DNA from: Bacteroidaceae bacterium
GTDB lineage: Bacteria > Bacteroidota > Bacteroidia > Bacteroidales > Bacteroidaceae
Length of the DNA: 64,000 nucleotides
NCBI GenBank assembly: GCA_017965425.1
Contig: JAGCPY010000067.1
Coordinates: forward strand, 62,001-126,000
Reading direction: 5' to 3'
In this document: positions 34,772-43,567 of the stretch, piece by piece
Layout: each line of letters opens with the position of its first letter
How positions within the stretch are numbered: the stretch's first letter is position 1
Position numbers and translations under genes: made by a program
The notes under the pieces: model-generated
The model's input: the letters and a program-made list of their open reading frames with translations, nothing else
What the model was told of the DNA's origin: nothing
Databases searched by the model: none

Positions 34772-35491
34772 TTAGTGGTATTCACGGAAAAAAGCGGCGG
34801 CAGTTTCCTCCAGTTCTTGATACCATGCTTCACCGAAGCGACGGATGAGAGGTTCACGGAGAAAACGGTAAACGGGCAGATGAAGTTCGCGTCCTCTCTT
34901 ATAGGCAGCATCGCAAACAGCCCAGTGGTGCAGATTCAGGCCAATGAGTCCATTACCGAAGTGCTTTTCGCGTATGGGATAAAGTGCACACGAGATGGGC
35001 TTCATGAATTGTGTCTGACCAGACCTGCAGACGTTCTCGAGCGCGCAGAGGCAAACCCGTCCACCGCCTTTTCCTAAAGAGGCTGTCGAGGCAGGAGTGA
35101 CGGGCAGCTCATCATAGTAGGTAAAAACACAATCTTTTCCGTTGACGATGCTGGTGACAAGTTCGCCCTCGGCATCGGTGCAGGCCACTCCTTGTCGGTC
35201 AACGATACTTTGAGCAGATGCCGACATCAACGGCCATGCAGCATCCAGGGCTTGTTCAATTTCACCGATTTCATCGAGAGTTACGGGTGCACCTGCATCA
35301 CCTTCAATGCAACATGCGCCGCCGCAAGCTGTGAGGTCGCAACAGAAACACTCGGTCAGGATTGATGTCGAGATCAGCACGCCGCCCACGTCAAGAATCG
35401 GGATATAAGGCCGATTGTCCTTCGTGTCTTCGCGATGGGTTGTCGGCGCATTTTCATGATCGTGTATCGGATTTGGAGTCTTCTTCATCAT
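34772..35491 (-). CDS. DUF3109 family protein
   Basis: 239 residues. A cysteine-rich conserved protein of Bacteroidetes: CFCCDLTACGGACCIEGDAGAP at about residues 48-69, followed by further cysteines at GKDCVF, VCLCALENVCRSG, ISCALYP and WAVCDAA. Such clustering suggests a bound metal or iron-sulfur centre, as in YkgJ-like proteins, but the function is unknown. It follows ung by 30 bases and is probably co-transcribed with it. The first 25 residues are variable; the conserved part begins at IPILDVGGVLISTSILTE. Confidence 0.85.
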   Translation of the reverse strand: MMKKTPNPIHDHENAPTTHREDTKDNRPYIPILDVGGVLISTSILTECFCCDLTACGGACCIEGDAGAPVTLDEIGEIEQALDAAWPLMSASAQSIVDRQGVACTDAEGELVTSIVNGKDCVFTYYDELPVTPASTASLGKGGGRVCLCALENVCRSGQTQFMKPISCALYPIREKHFGNGLIGLNLHHWAVCDAAYKRGRELHLPVYRFLREPLIRRFGEAWYQELEETAAAFFREYH

Positions 35492-35521
35492 GGATACATT
35501 ATTTTTTGATCATGCAAAAAC

Positions 35522-36187
35522 TCACCATTCTATCGGTGTTTTTCCCCACTTCGTCAGATACTCATTGCAGAGCTGGAAGTGGTGGTTGCCGAAGAAGCCA
35601 CGATGAGCCGAGAGGGGCGACGGGTGTGGAGAACGGAGGATGAGGTGACGTGCGGGGTCAATGAATTGTGCCTTGGCTCCGGCATAACTGCCCCAGAGCA
35701 GGAACACCAGGTGCTCACGTTGCGTGGCAAGGGCATTGATGGCTGCGTCGGTGAATGTTTCCCACCCCCGTCGTTGGTGTGAGCCTGCCAGTCCCCTACG
35801 GACGGTGAGGGTGGCATTGAGCAACAGGACCCCTTGACGTGCCCAACGGGTGAGGTCGCCAGAAGCCGGAGGCGTGATGCCCAGTTCGTCCTTGATTTCT
35901 GTGTAGATGTTGCGCAGCGAAGGCGGCAGGACGACACCGTCCGGCACCGAGAACGACAGCCCCATCGCCTGCCCAGGCTCATGGTAGGGGTCCTGGCCGA
36001 GGATCACGACCTTCACTTGATCAAAAGGTGTCGTGTTGAAGGCATTAAATATTTTGCTTCCAGGCGGATAGCATTGGGTCGTAGCGTATTCCTGACGGAC
36101 GAAATCCGTTAATGCGGTGAAATAAGGTTTCTCAAACTCTGCGGCCAGCTGCTGACCCCATTTTTCTTCTATCTTAACACGTGCCAT
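35522..36187 (-). CDS. ung: Uracil-DNA glycosylase, family 1
   Basis: 221 residues from ATG at 36187 (MARVKIEEKWGQQLAAEFEKPYF). Removes uracil from DNA by base excision. Catalytic water-activating aspartate D66 in VILGQDPYHEPGQAMGLSFSV; the family-1 leucine loop motif with its histidine is near the end (LRSPHPSPLSAHRGFFGNHHF); the uracil-binding VLLLNATLTV is in between. Length matches UNG. It is upstream of the DUF3109 gene on the same strand and divergent from manC. Confidence 0.97.
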   Translation of the reverse strand: MARVKIEEKWGQQLAAEFEKPYFTALTDFVRQEYATTQCYPPGSKIFNAFNTTPFDQVKVVILGQDPYHEPGQAMGLSFSVPDGVVLPPSLRNIYTEIKDELGITPPASGDLTRWARQGVLLLNATLTVRRGLAGSHQRRGWETFTDAAINALATQREHLVFLLWGSYAGAKAQFIDPARHLILRSPHPSPLSAHRGFFGNHHFQLCNEYLTKWGKTPIEW

Positions 36188-36203
36188 CGTCGTAGTTTTG
36201 CCG

Positions 36204-36211
36204 CAAATATA
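36204..36211 (-). promoter_or_regulatory. -7 element for ung
   Basis: TATATTTG on the minus strand (36211-36204), 16 bases before the ATG at 36187; no convincing -33 element. Confidence 0.45.
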
Positions 36212-36261
36212 GTTATTTTCTCTCAAAAAGCCTCTCTTTTGCTAAAAAATACTCAAATAAG

Positions 36262-36293
36262 TTTGCACAATCAGGAAAAAGGGTGTACTTTAG
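36262..36293 (+). promoter_or_regulatory. Promoter of manC
   Basis: TTTG at 36262-36265, 20 bases, TACTTTAG at 36286-36293. The ATG at 36323 lies 29 bases further on. Confidence 0.65.
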
Positions 36294-36322
36294 CCTGCGG
36301 AAACCTAAAACCATTCCTATTC

Positions 36323-37459
36323 ATGAGCCAATCAGCAAACAATTACTGCCTCATTCTTGCCGGCGGAATGGGCAGTCGCCTATGGCCGGCAAGCCAAGAA
36401 AAATGTCCTAAACAGTTTATCGATTTCGAGGGTACGGGACGAACCCTCATCCAGCAGACCTATGACCGTTTCGTGCGCTTCATAGACCCCTCACACATCT
36501 TCATCTCCACGCAGGCGGGTTACATTCCACTGCTGAAGGAGCAGTTGCCCGAAGTGCCACGCCATCAGATCCTCGCCGAACCCGTCCGACGTGGGACGCT
36601 GGCTCCCGTCACATGGGGCACCAGCGCCATTGCCAACTTGTGCCCAGACGCTTGCATCGTGGTCACGCCGTCCGACCAGGAAATCCGTGACGACGAAGCC
36701 TTCTCTGCCGACATACGTCACGCCATGGACATCGCCAGCTCCAACGAAGGTGTCATCACGCTGGGCGTCATCCCCACACGCCCCGACACGGGATACGGAT
36801 ACGTGCAAATGGGCGAACCTGCCCGCCGTTCGCCCAACATCTTCCGCGTGAAGGCATTCACGGAGAAGCCGGACGAGAAATTCGCTCAGATCTTCATGGA
36901 TAGCGGTGAGTTTCTCTGGAACACGGGCCTCTTCGTCTTTGGTGCACAGTATATGTTGAACAACATTGTCAAACACGTGCCGGAGTTCCGCGACGATTTC
37001 CCGGAAATGGTGAACCTCGGAGCCACTGCGACCACCGACATCGCCCCCGACTGCTACACAACCCTGCCCAATCTTTCGCTCGAATACGCCCTGCTGGAGC
37101 ATACCCAGCACCGTTACGTACAGCGCTGCCACTTCGGATGGGCAGACGTCGGGACATGGCAGGGCATTGCAACCGATGCCATGCACACGTCCAGCCAGAA
37201 CTCACCGCATCCACCTACGGACGTGAAAGTGGACGGACGACAGAACGTCACCGTACACAGCGAAGCTCTCTTCGACAATGCCCACGGCAACATCGTCCGC
37301 CTGCCTTCAGGCCATCTGGCGGTTGTCAGCGGACTCGACAACTTTGTCATCGCCGAGGAGGACGGCATCATCATGATTTGTCCCAAAGACGACCCCAACG
37401 CCATGCGTAGGCTACAGACCCTGACACACCTCGACACACTCGAGGCGGGCGAAGAGTGA
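36323..37459 (+). CDS. manC: Mannose-1-phosphate guanylyltransferase
   Basis: 378 residues from ATG at 36323 (MSQSANNYCLILAGGMGSRLWPAS); the frame open from 36239 crosses the promoter and is rejected. Makes GDP-mannose from mannose 1-phosphate and GTP for surface glycans and fucose synthesis. The nucleotidyltransferase signature is LILAGGMGSRLWPASQEKCPKQF; VTPSDQEI and FTEKPDEKFAQ, with FLWNTGLFVF, complete the sugar-nucleotide site. It lacks the C-terminal isomerase domain of the bifunctional enzyme, as is common in this phylum. A single-gene unit that converges on rodA. Confidence 0.93.
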   Translation: MSQSANNYCLILAGGMGSRLWPASQEKCPKQFIDFEGTGRTLIQQTYDRFVRFIDPSHIFISTQAGYIPLLKEQLPEVPRHQILAEPVRRGTLAPVTWGTSAIANLCPDACIVVTPSDQEIRDDEAFSADIRHAMDIASSNEGVITLGVIPTRPDTGYGYVQMGEPARRSPNIFRVKAFTEKPDEKFAQIFMDSGEFLWNTGLFVFGAQYMLNNIVKHVPEFRDDFPEMVNLGATATTDIAPDCYTTLPNLSLEYALLEHTQHRYVQRCHFGWADVGTWQGIATDAMHTSSQNSPHPPTDVKVDGRQNVTVHSEALFDNAHGNIVRLPSGHLAVVSGLDNFVIAEEDGIIMICPKDDPNAMRRLQTLTHLDTLEAGEE

Positions 37460-37463
37460 AGAC

Positions 37464-37573
37464 ACGACACGCATAGACAAGTTCACAAACACGTATATAC
37501 GAAACGGCGGACACGTATATACGAAACTGGCAGAACGTGTACACCATCCCCACGGAAGGTGTACACGTTTTTT
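37464..37573. repeat. Five-unit 22-bp-period palindrome array
   Basis: Units in the manC-rodA gap with exact 22-base spacing: a diverged acacgcatagac unit (37467), two copies of acacgtatatacgaaac (37489, 37511), then GTGTACAC at 37537 and 37559. The first two full cores are the 10-base palindrome CGTATATACG, the last two the 8-base GTGTACAC; all centres fall on the same 22-base grid (37496.5, 37518.5, 37540.5, 37562.5). No GGTGAGGGAT element is present here. Confidence 0.85.
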
Positions 37574-37604
37574 CGTTCATGTTTAGAGGAAACGAAGGTG
37601 AAGC

Positions 37605-39167
37605 CTAACGCTGCATCCTGATACGTCCGGCGTCGATGCGGAGGAAGATAAAAAGAAGGAGGGTGAAGCCCCAGAGCGACGAGCCGCCATAGCTGAAGAA
37701 GGGTAGAGGAATGCCAATCACCGGCATCAGTCCCAGCACCATACCGATGTTGATGAGTACGTGGAAGAAGAAGACCGAGAACACACAATAGCCATAGACG
37801 CGCCCGAAGGCATAGGGCTGACGTTCGGCCAAATAGATGAGACGCAGCAGAAGCAAGAGGAACAACACCAATACCGCAGCCGAGCCGATGAAGCCCTGCT
37901 CCTCGCCGACGGTGCAGAAGATGAAGTCGGTCTCTTGCTCCGGCACATACTTGAGCTTAGTCTGTGTGCCGTTGAGGAAACCCTTTCCCTCCAGACCGCC
38001 TGAACCGATGGCAATCTTGGATTGAATCTGGTTGTAGCCGACACCGTTAGGGTCTTCCTCTAAGCCCAGAAGCACCATCACGCGCGTCCGCTGGTGAGGG
38101 GCCAGGTGATCCACAAGTGTGTGAGCCGAGAAGAAGACAGCCATCGAGCCAAAGGCAAAGAGGGCGATGTAAACGTATCGATAGATGTGGCTCGACAGCC
38201 CTATCCACAACAGGCGGAGAATGAGCGCTCCGCAGATGACGACCAGCAACGGCGCCACATCGAAAGGCAGCCACGACATAGGCTGGACACGGGGAAACCA
38301 GAAGTGGGCCACACCAACGACAAACGCCATGCCTCCGAGCGCCAGCCCTAGCGTGCTGATGAGCGCCAAGCGGTAAGTGTGTGCGGCGGCACGGCTTTCG
38401 CCTGCATTCTCTCGCTGCAAGACGGAAGGACGGGCGTAGGCGAAGATGAGCCCCGCCACGAACACGACAATCAGCAGCATCACCAACAGCACGCCGAGGC
38501 TGGTCGTGCCACTCAACACCATCACGTCTGCAAAGCGCAGCCCGACAACGACATAGGTGACAGCCGAAATGCCTGTGAAAAGGACGCTGCCCGGCATCCC
38601 TTCTCGGTAGAGCATCAACAGCAAACTGAAATAGACCAAAGCCGAACCGGTCTCTTTCTGCAAGACAATGAGCGCCATCGGCGCCACGATCAGCGCCATG
38701 CAAATGGCCATGTTGCGCCACGAGCCTTCGAGCCGGAAGCCGTAGCCACTCATGAACTTGGCCAGCACCAAGGCCGTGGCAAACTTGGCGAACTCGGCTG
38801 GCTGAAGGCTGAAACTGCCAATCTTGATCCACGACATAGAGCCCTTGATGTCATGGGCCAGGAATGGCGTGGCCAGCAGCAACAGCAGCAGGGCGGCATA
38901 GATGAAGTAGGCAAAGGTGTCGAAAATGCGGTCGTCGAGCATCAGGATGACGGCGCCCAGCACCATCGAAGACCCTATCCACACCAACTGCATACCCGTA
39001 CGGGTTCCCAACGAGGCAAGAGACAGGATGTCCTTGGGCTCGCCATACTCGTAGCACGCCCCGCAGATGCTCATCCAACCGAAGGCCAGTAGGAGCAGAT
39101 AAAGCAGGATGGTGAACCAGTCAATACTGGTGAAGATGGTCTTGGGTTTATCGCGCATAGCTGCCAT
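37605..39167 (-). CDS. rodA: Elongation SEDS glycosyltransferase RodA
   Basis: 520 residues with about 10 or more membrane helices. Polymerises lipid II for sidewall growth with PBP2. Family signatures: IKGSMSWIKIGSFSLQPAEFAKF, VLQKETGSALVYF, GYNQIQSKIAIGSGGLEGKGFLNGTQTKLKYVPEQETDFIFCTVGEEQG is the RodA-type loop, and the end GLMPVIGIPLPFFSYGGSS. It overlaps mrdA by 20 bases, the standard pairing. It is longer than E. coli RodA (370), with two extra helices in the middle (after FAYARPSVLQRENAGESR), as known for Bacteroidetes RodA. Confidence 0.95.
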   Translation of the reverse strand: MAAMRDKPKTIFTSIDWFTILLYLLLLAFGWMSICGACYEYGEPKDILSLASLGTRTGMQLVWIGSSMVLGAVILMLDDRIFDTFAYFIYAALLLLLLATPFLAHDIKGSMSWIKIGSFSLQPAEFAKFATALVLAKFMSGYGFRLEGSWRNMAICMALIVAPMALIVLQKETGSALVYFSLLLMLYREGMPGSVLFTGISAVTYVVVGLRFADVMVLSGTTSLGVLLVMLLIVVFVAGLIFAYARPSVLQRENAGESRAAAHTYRLALISTLGLALGGMAFVVGVAHFWFPRVQPMSWLPFDVAPLLVVICGALILRLLWIGLSSHIYRYVYIALFAFGSMAVFFSAHTLVDHLAPHQRTRVMVLLGLEEDPNGVGYNQIQSKIAIGSGGLEGKGFLNGTQTKLKYVPEQETDFIFCTVGEEQGFIGSAAVLVLFLLLLLRLIYLAERQPYAFGRVYGYCVFSVFFFHVLINIGMVLGLMPVIGIPLPFFSYGGSSLWGFTLLLFIFLRIDAGRIRMQR

Positions 39168-40995
39168 AGTCGATCGTCTTGTTAGCGAAAGTCTCGGCCT
39201 TCGCCTCGCTTTCAGGCGAGAGGTGACCGTTGATATACTGTTCCATCATGAGTGCACCCAACGGGACGCCATAATTGGCCCCCCAGCCTCCGTTCTCCAC
39301 ATAAACGGCGATGGCTATCTGCGGATTGTCGCGGGGAGCAAAGCCCATGAAGACGCTGTGGTCATGGCCACGGTTCTGGGCGGTGCCAGTCTTGCCGCAT
39401 GTCACGTACCACGGATTCTTGGCCGAGCGACACGTGCCACCCTCGACAGCTCTTTGCATCCCCTCGACCACGGTCTCATAGTGGACAGGCGAGACGCGGG
39501 TGTAGCGTCGTTGGGTGTAGAGCGTGTCGAGGTCTTCGCCCTGTATCTCGCGGACGATGTGCGGCGTGATGAACCATCCCCTGTTGGCGATGGTGGCGCC
39601 GAGGTTGGCAATTTGCAGGGGGGTGAGCGTCACTTCTCCCTGCCCGATGCTGATGGAGATGACGGTAAGTCCAGTCCATGAGCCCTTGTAGGCTTTATCA
39701 TAGTAAGCCGCATTCGGTATGAGGCCGCGTTTCTCTCCAGGGAGATCCACACCAAGCTTATAGCCGAACCCCATGGCCACCATGTGATCCTTCCAGCACG
39801 TCATGGCCTCCTGCGTGCTGTGGAATTGCGTGCGATTGCCAAGCATATAATAAAGTCCCCAGCAGAAATAGCCGTTGCACGAGGTGCCGATGGCCGGTAC
39901 AAGGGGCAGGGGCGAAGGATGGCCGTGACAGCCTACCGTCAGGCCCTTGAAGTGGAAGCCGTGGGAGCAGGAAAAGCTAGTCTGCGGCGTGATGATGCCT
40001 TCTTGCAGGAAGGTCAACGCCTGCGAGGTCTTGAAGGTTGAGCCAGGCGGGTACTGTCCCATGATAGCACGGTTCAGCAGCGGCTTCATGGGATCCAGCG
40101 ACAACTCGCGGTGCTTCTTGCCGCGCTGTCTGCCCACCATCGTCCGGGGGTCGTAGGATGGCGCCGAGACCATGCACAGGATTTCGCCCGTCGCAGGTTC
40201 GATGGCCACGATGCTCCCAAGCTTCCCGCGCATGAGACGTTCACCCAACTTCTGCAACTCCAGGTCGATGCTCAAGACAAGGTTTTTCCCTGGAATGGGA
40301 CGCTGGTCGAAACGTCCGTCCTGATAACGCCCCTTGATGCGCCCGTGGACATCGCGCAGGACAATCTCGGACCCCTTGATGCCTCGGAGCTGACGTTCGT
40401 AGCTGCGTTCGACACCCTGCTTGCCGATATAGTCGCCCGAACGATAGTAGTCATCCGCCTCTATGTCAGCAGGGTTGACCTCACCCACATCGCCAATGAT
40501 GTGTGCCGCATAGGGGCCTGTATATTGGCGGATACTGCGCTTCTGGATGTAGAATCCAGGGAAACGGAACAGCTTTTCCTGAAAGTTGGAGAATTCCTCG
40601 ACCGATAGTTGACTCATGAAAAGCTGAGGCGTGTGTGGAGAATAGCCTGGATTGCGGTATCTGTCCTTGATCTCGGCCATACGCCGATGATACCAAGTGG
40701 TATCGATGCCCAGACTCTGGCACAAGTCGAGTGTATCCACACCGACTTGTTCACGCATGACCACCATAATATCATAGGCTGGCTGATTATAGACAAGCAA
40801 CTTGCCACGTCGGTCCGTGATGGCGCCACGTGCAGGGAACTGGATACGACGCATCAAGGCGTTGGAGTCTGCACGACGCGCATAATCGTCTGACATCAAC
40901 TGCAACGTGAACAAACGCACGATGTATATGATGACAACGAGCACGGCAGACGTGCCGAGCACAAACTTACGATTCGAAAGATGAACGTCAGCCAT
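39148..40995 (-). CDS. mrdA: Elongation transpeptidase PBP2
   Basis: 615 residues. Class B penicillin-binding protein that cross-links sidewall peptidoglycan. The anchor is at about residues 12-32 (LGTSAVLVVIIYIVRLFTLQLM), with the pedestal domain after it (FPARGAITDRRGKLLVYNQPAYDIMVV). The nucleophile is S319 in PPGSTFKTSQAL; then SCNGYFCWG gives the SxN motif and CGKTGTAQNRG gives KTG. It overlaps mreD upstream by eight bases and rodA downstream by 20. Confidence 0.96.
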   Translation of the reverse strand: MADVHLSNRKFVLGTSAVLVVIIYIVRLFTLQLMSDDYARRADSNALMRRIQFPARGAITDRRGKLLVYNQPAYDIMVVMREQVGVDTLDLCQSLGIDTTWYHRRMAEIKDRYRNPGYSPHTPQLFMSQLSVEEFSNFQEKLFRFPGFYIQKRSIRQYTGPYAAHIIGDVGEVNPADIEADDYYRSGDYIGKQGVERSYERQLRGIKGSEIVLRDVHGRIKGRYQDGRFDQRPIPGKNLVLSIDLELQKLGERLMRGKLGSIVAIEPATGEILCMVSAPSYDPRTMVGRQRGKKHRELSLDPMKPLLNRAIMGQYPPGSTFKTSQALTFLQEGIITPQTSFSCSHGFHFKGLTVGCHGHPSPLPLVPAIGTSCNGYFCWGLYYMLGNRTQFHSTQEAMTCWKDHMVAMGFGYKLGVDLPGEKRGLIPNAAYYDKAYKGSWTGLTVISISIGQGEVTLTPLQIANLGATIANRGWFITPHIVREIQGEDLDTLYTQRRYTRVSPVHYETVVEGMQRAVEGGTCRSAKNPWYVTCGKTGTAQNRGHDHSVFMGFAPRDNPQIAIAVYVENGGWGANYGVPLGALMMEQYINGHLSPESEAKAETFANKTIDYGSYAR

Positions 40996-41503
40996 TCCTT
41001 TTTGACCTTACCCCTTCAAATGACAGGCACAGAAGCAACGTCAGGAGCCAACTGGAAACAAAAGAGAGGCCGAGGTCCACAATATGAAAGAAGTTAAAAG
41101 AGAGGACAAGGAAGTAGCAGAGTGAAAAAAGGAAGGTCAAGAGGCCGGCATAGCGGACATAAGACCAAAAGCCCATCGTGTCTATGCCCGGCTGCAAATC
41201 ATCTACAGCATCCTTCGGCACCATGTGTTCCAAGAACAAGGGCTGCACAAAGGCTATCAGCGTCATCGACGCAGCACCAATGCCGGGCGTCAAGGAAACC
41301 ACGTCGCAAAGCAAACCGCAGATAAAGCCCCAGAGAAGTATACTCCAACGCTGCGTACCCCGCGGAAACAACAAAAGGAAATAGATGAAAGGCAAGGGCG
41401 TCGCATAGCCGAAGAGGTGCATGTAGTTAAACACCATCATCTGGGCAGCCACCAAGGCCACCATCCAAAGCATCCGCTGAAGGAACGTAATAACCATTCG
41501 CAC
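40988..41503 (-). CDS. mreD: Rod-shape protein MreD
   Basis: 171 residues, about five membrane helices (MVALVAAQMMVFNYMHLFGYATPLPFIYFLLLFP; LLWGFICGLLCDVVSLTPGIGAASMTLIAF). Inner-membrane partner of MreC in the elongation complex. The LxxGxxxGLxxDxxxxxPG pattern is the usual MreD signature. Sequence is weakly conserved, but position between mreC and mrdA supports it. It overlaps mrdA by eight bases. Confidence 0.92.
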   Translation of the reverse strand: MRMVITFLQRMLWMVALVAAQMMVFNYMHLFGYATPLPFIYFLLLFPRGTQRWSILLWGFICGLLCDVVSLTPGIGAASMTLIAFVQPLFLEHMVPKDAVDDLQPGIDTMGFWSYVRYAGLLTFLFSLCYFLVLSFNFFHIVDLGLSFVSSWLLTLLLCLSFEGVRSKRNG

Positions 41504-41520
41504 TTACACTTAATAGGATA

Positions 41521-42375
41521 TTAACTGGACGCAACAGAGTCTGCCTTCTGTTCCAAATCCCTCAACTCGGGCTGGAACTGCTGTGAGAGGACGATGACCT
41601 GCTGCAAGCACGAGAAATCTGTGCCCAGATGGACGCGCAGCTTATAGCTCAAGCCGTCGTCGCTATTCTCGATCTTTGCCACTTTGCCGACAAAAATACC
41701 GCGAGGGAACACTGAACTGAAACCGCTGGTCTCGACGATATCACCAACCTTGAAACGCGCATGGCGGGGAATGTCATCGAGCGTGGCGAACAACGGATGG
41801 CTGCCCTCCCACTTCAGATAGCCGAAGAACGACGAGCCGCGCAGGCGACAACTGATGCGCGAACGACTGTTCAGCAAAGGCATGACAATCGAATAGTGGG
41901 TGGAAGACATATAAACGATGCCCACGATGCCCGTGCCACAGACGACACCCATTTCGGGCTGAACGCCGTCGGCCTCACCTTTGTCGATGGTGATGAAATT
42001 GTTGCGGCGGAGAACGGAATTGGTCACGACATTGGCGGGAATCGTCGTGATGCCCGACAAACGCTCGGCCTGAAGGCGCTCCGTTGCCGTGCTGTCATGT
42101 GTGAGTGCTGCCAAGCGTGCAGACAGGATATCCAAATTCTGTTCCAGTATTAGGTTTCGACGTGTCAGCTGTTCATTCACCTCGCCTAACTTGATGTAGC
42201 GAAGAAACTCCTGTTCCCACGCATCTACCTGACCGACAACACGGTTTGCCGTCGTCAGCCAAACACTACTATGATAATGATTGAACTGGAAGAGCAGTAC
42301 GAAACTGAACCCTTCCAGTACCATGAATATCAACCAGTGATAGTACTTGGAGATAAAGTCGAGCAGGGCACGCAT
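41521..42375 (-). CDS. mreC: Rod-shape protein MreC
   Basis: 284 residues. One N-terminal membrane helix (YYHWLIFMVLEGFSFVLLFQF), a coiled coil (VNEQLTRRNLILEQNLDILSARLAAL), then two beta-barrel-like domains (TNSVLRRNNFITIDKGEADGVQPEMGVVCGTGIVGIVY and VGDIVETSGFSSVFPRGIFVGKVAKI). The second pattern, GDxVxTSGxSxxFPxGIxxGxV, is the MreC signature. Periplasmic scaffold linking MreB to PBP2 and RodA. 28 bases after mreB. Confidence 0.95.
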   Translation of the reverse strand: MRALLDFISKYYHWLIFMVLEGFSFVLLFQFNHYHSSVWLTTANRVVGQVDAWEQEFLRYIKLGEVNEQLTRRNLILEQNLDILSARLAALTHDSTATERLQAERLSGITTIPANVVTNSVLRRNNFITIDKGEADGVQPEMGVVCGTGIVGIVYMSSTHYSIVMPLLNSRSRISCRLRGSSFFGYLKWEGSHPLFATLDDIPRHARFKVGDIVETSGFSSVFPRGIFVGKVAKIENSDDGLSYKLRVHLGTDFSCLQQVIVLSQQFQPELRDLEQKADSVASS

Positions 42376-42403
42376 GAAGCTGTCAACGCATAGACATTGT
42401 GAC

Positions 42404-43423
42404 TTACATGAGGAACGAGAAGTTGTGGATGTTCTTCAGGGACACACCCGTTCCCTTGGCCACGCTGTGCAGCGGGTCTTCGGCGATATGGAAGGGAATG
42501 TTCAACTTATCAGTCAAACGTTTATCCAAACCGCGCAGAAGGGCACCACCACCCGTGAGATAGATGCCGTTCTTCACGATGTCGGCATAAAGCTCGGGAG
42601 GAGTCTCTTCCAAAGCTGCCAACACCGCCGCCTCTATCTTGGCAATTGTCTTCTCCAAGCAATGGGCGATTTCCTGATAGCATACGGGCACTTCCATAGG
42701 CAGAGCGGTGATTCGGTTCGGTCCGTGAACCACGTAATCTTCAGGCGCTTGATCGCCAAGGTCTGTCAAAGCCGCGCCAACGTTAATCTTGATGCGCTCT
42801 GCCATACGCTCGCTGACCTTCACATTGTGCTGCCTGCTCATGTATTCCTGAATATCTGACGTGAGTTCGTCGCCTGCGATGCGAAGGCTCTTATCAGCCA
42901 CAATGCCGCCAAGGGAAATAACCGCAATCTCCGTGGAACCGCCGCCAATGTCAACAATCATGTTCCCTTGAGGCGCTTCTACGTCCAACCCGATGCCAAT
43001 GGCCGCTGCCATCGGCTCATAGATCAAATAAACCTCACGGCCACCTGCGTGCTCGGCTGAGTCGCGCACTGCACGCAGCTCCACTTCCGTAGAGCCAGAA
43101 GGTACGCCAATGACCATGCGCAACGAGGGTGTGAACAGACGACTGCCCGTATGCACCATCTTGATCAGCCCACGCATCATTTGCTCACAGGCATTGAAGT
43201 CTGCAATCACGCCATCGCGCAACGGGCGGATGGTCTTGATTTCCGAATGCGTCTTCTCGTACATCAGTTTGGCTTTCTCGCCCACGGCTATCATCTTCTC
43301 GGTGTGACGGTCAAGCGCTACGACGGAAGGCTCGTCCACCACAATCTTGCCGTCTGCAATGATGATGGTGTTCGCGGTGCCCAAGTCCATCGCTATTTCT
43401 TTGGTGAAGGAAAAAAGTCCCAT
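42404..43423 (-). CDS. mreB: Rod-shape actin MreB
   Basis: 339 residues. Actin-like ATPase guiding sidewall synthesis. Phosphate-1 loop MDLGTANTIII; VGVPSGSTEVELRAVRDSAEHAG; phosphate-2 MIVDIGGGSTEIAVISLGGIV; adenosine motif YLTGGGALLRGLDKRL. Standard length. First of the mreBCD-mrdA-rodA run; the 144-base gap to purH upstream holds a pair of palindromic elements and no recognised promoter. Confidence 0.97.
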   Translation of the reverse strand: MGLFSFTKEIAMDLGTANTIIIADGKIVVDEPSVVALDRHTEKMIAVGEKAKLMYEKTHSEIKTIRPLRDGVIADFNACEQMMRGLIKMVHTGSRLFTPSLRMVIGVPSGSTEVELRAVRDSAEHAGGREVYLIYEPMAAAIGIGLDVEAPQGNMIVDIGGGSTEIAVISLGGIVADKSLRIAGDELTSDIQEYMSRQHNVKVSERMAERIKINVGAALTDLGDQAPEDYVVHGPNRITALPMEVPVCYQEIAHCLEKTIAKIEAAVLAALEETPPELYADIVKNGIYLTGGGALLRGLDKRLTDKLNIPFHIAEDPLHSVAKGTGVSLKNIHNFSFLM

Positions 43424-43440
43424 ACTTAATTTGTGAAGCC

Positions 43441-43562
43441 TGCTTCCGACCCTCCCTTGTAGGGGAGAAGCAGATAGCTTATGCTCTTTATCTTATTATC
43501 AAATGTTTCATGTCAATGACGGCATCCGTCCACAGCCCCACAAGGGAGGGCAAGGGGGATCA
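43441..43562. repeat. Inverted pair of REP-like palindromes between purH and mreB
   Basis: ccctcccttgtagggg (from about 43450) and its near-complement ccccacaagggaggg (from about 43539) face each other across roughly 75 bases; 12 of 13 core bases match as complements. The motif resembles the element in the ruvB N-terminus. Confidence 0.6.
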
Positions 43563-43567
43563 CCTCT

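Noticed and set aside
34736-35077. Plus-strand frame of 113 codons after ftsZ
   Set aside because: Overlaps the DUF3109 gene on the other strand, which has the conserved cysteine clusters.
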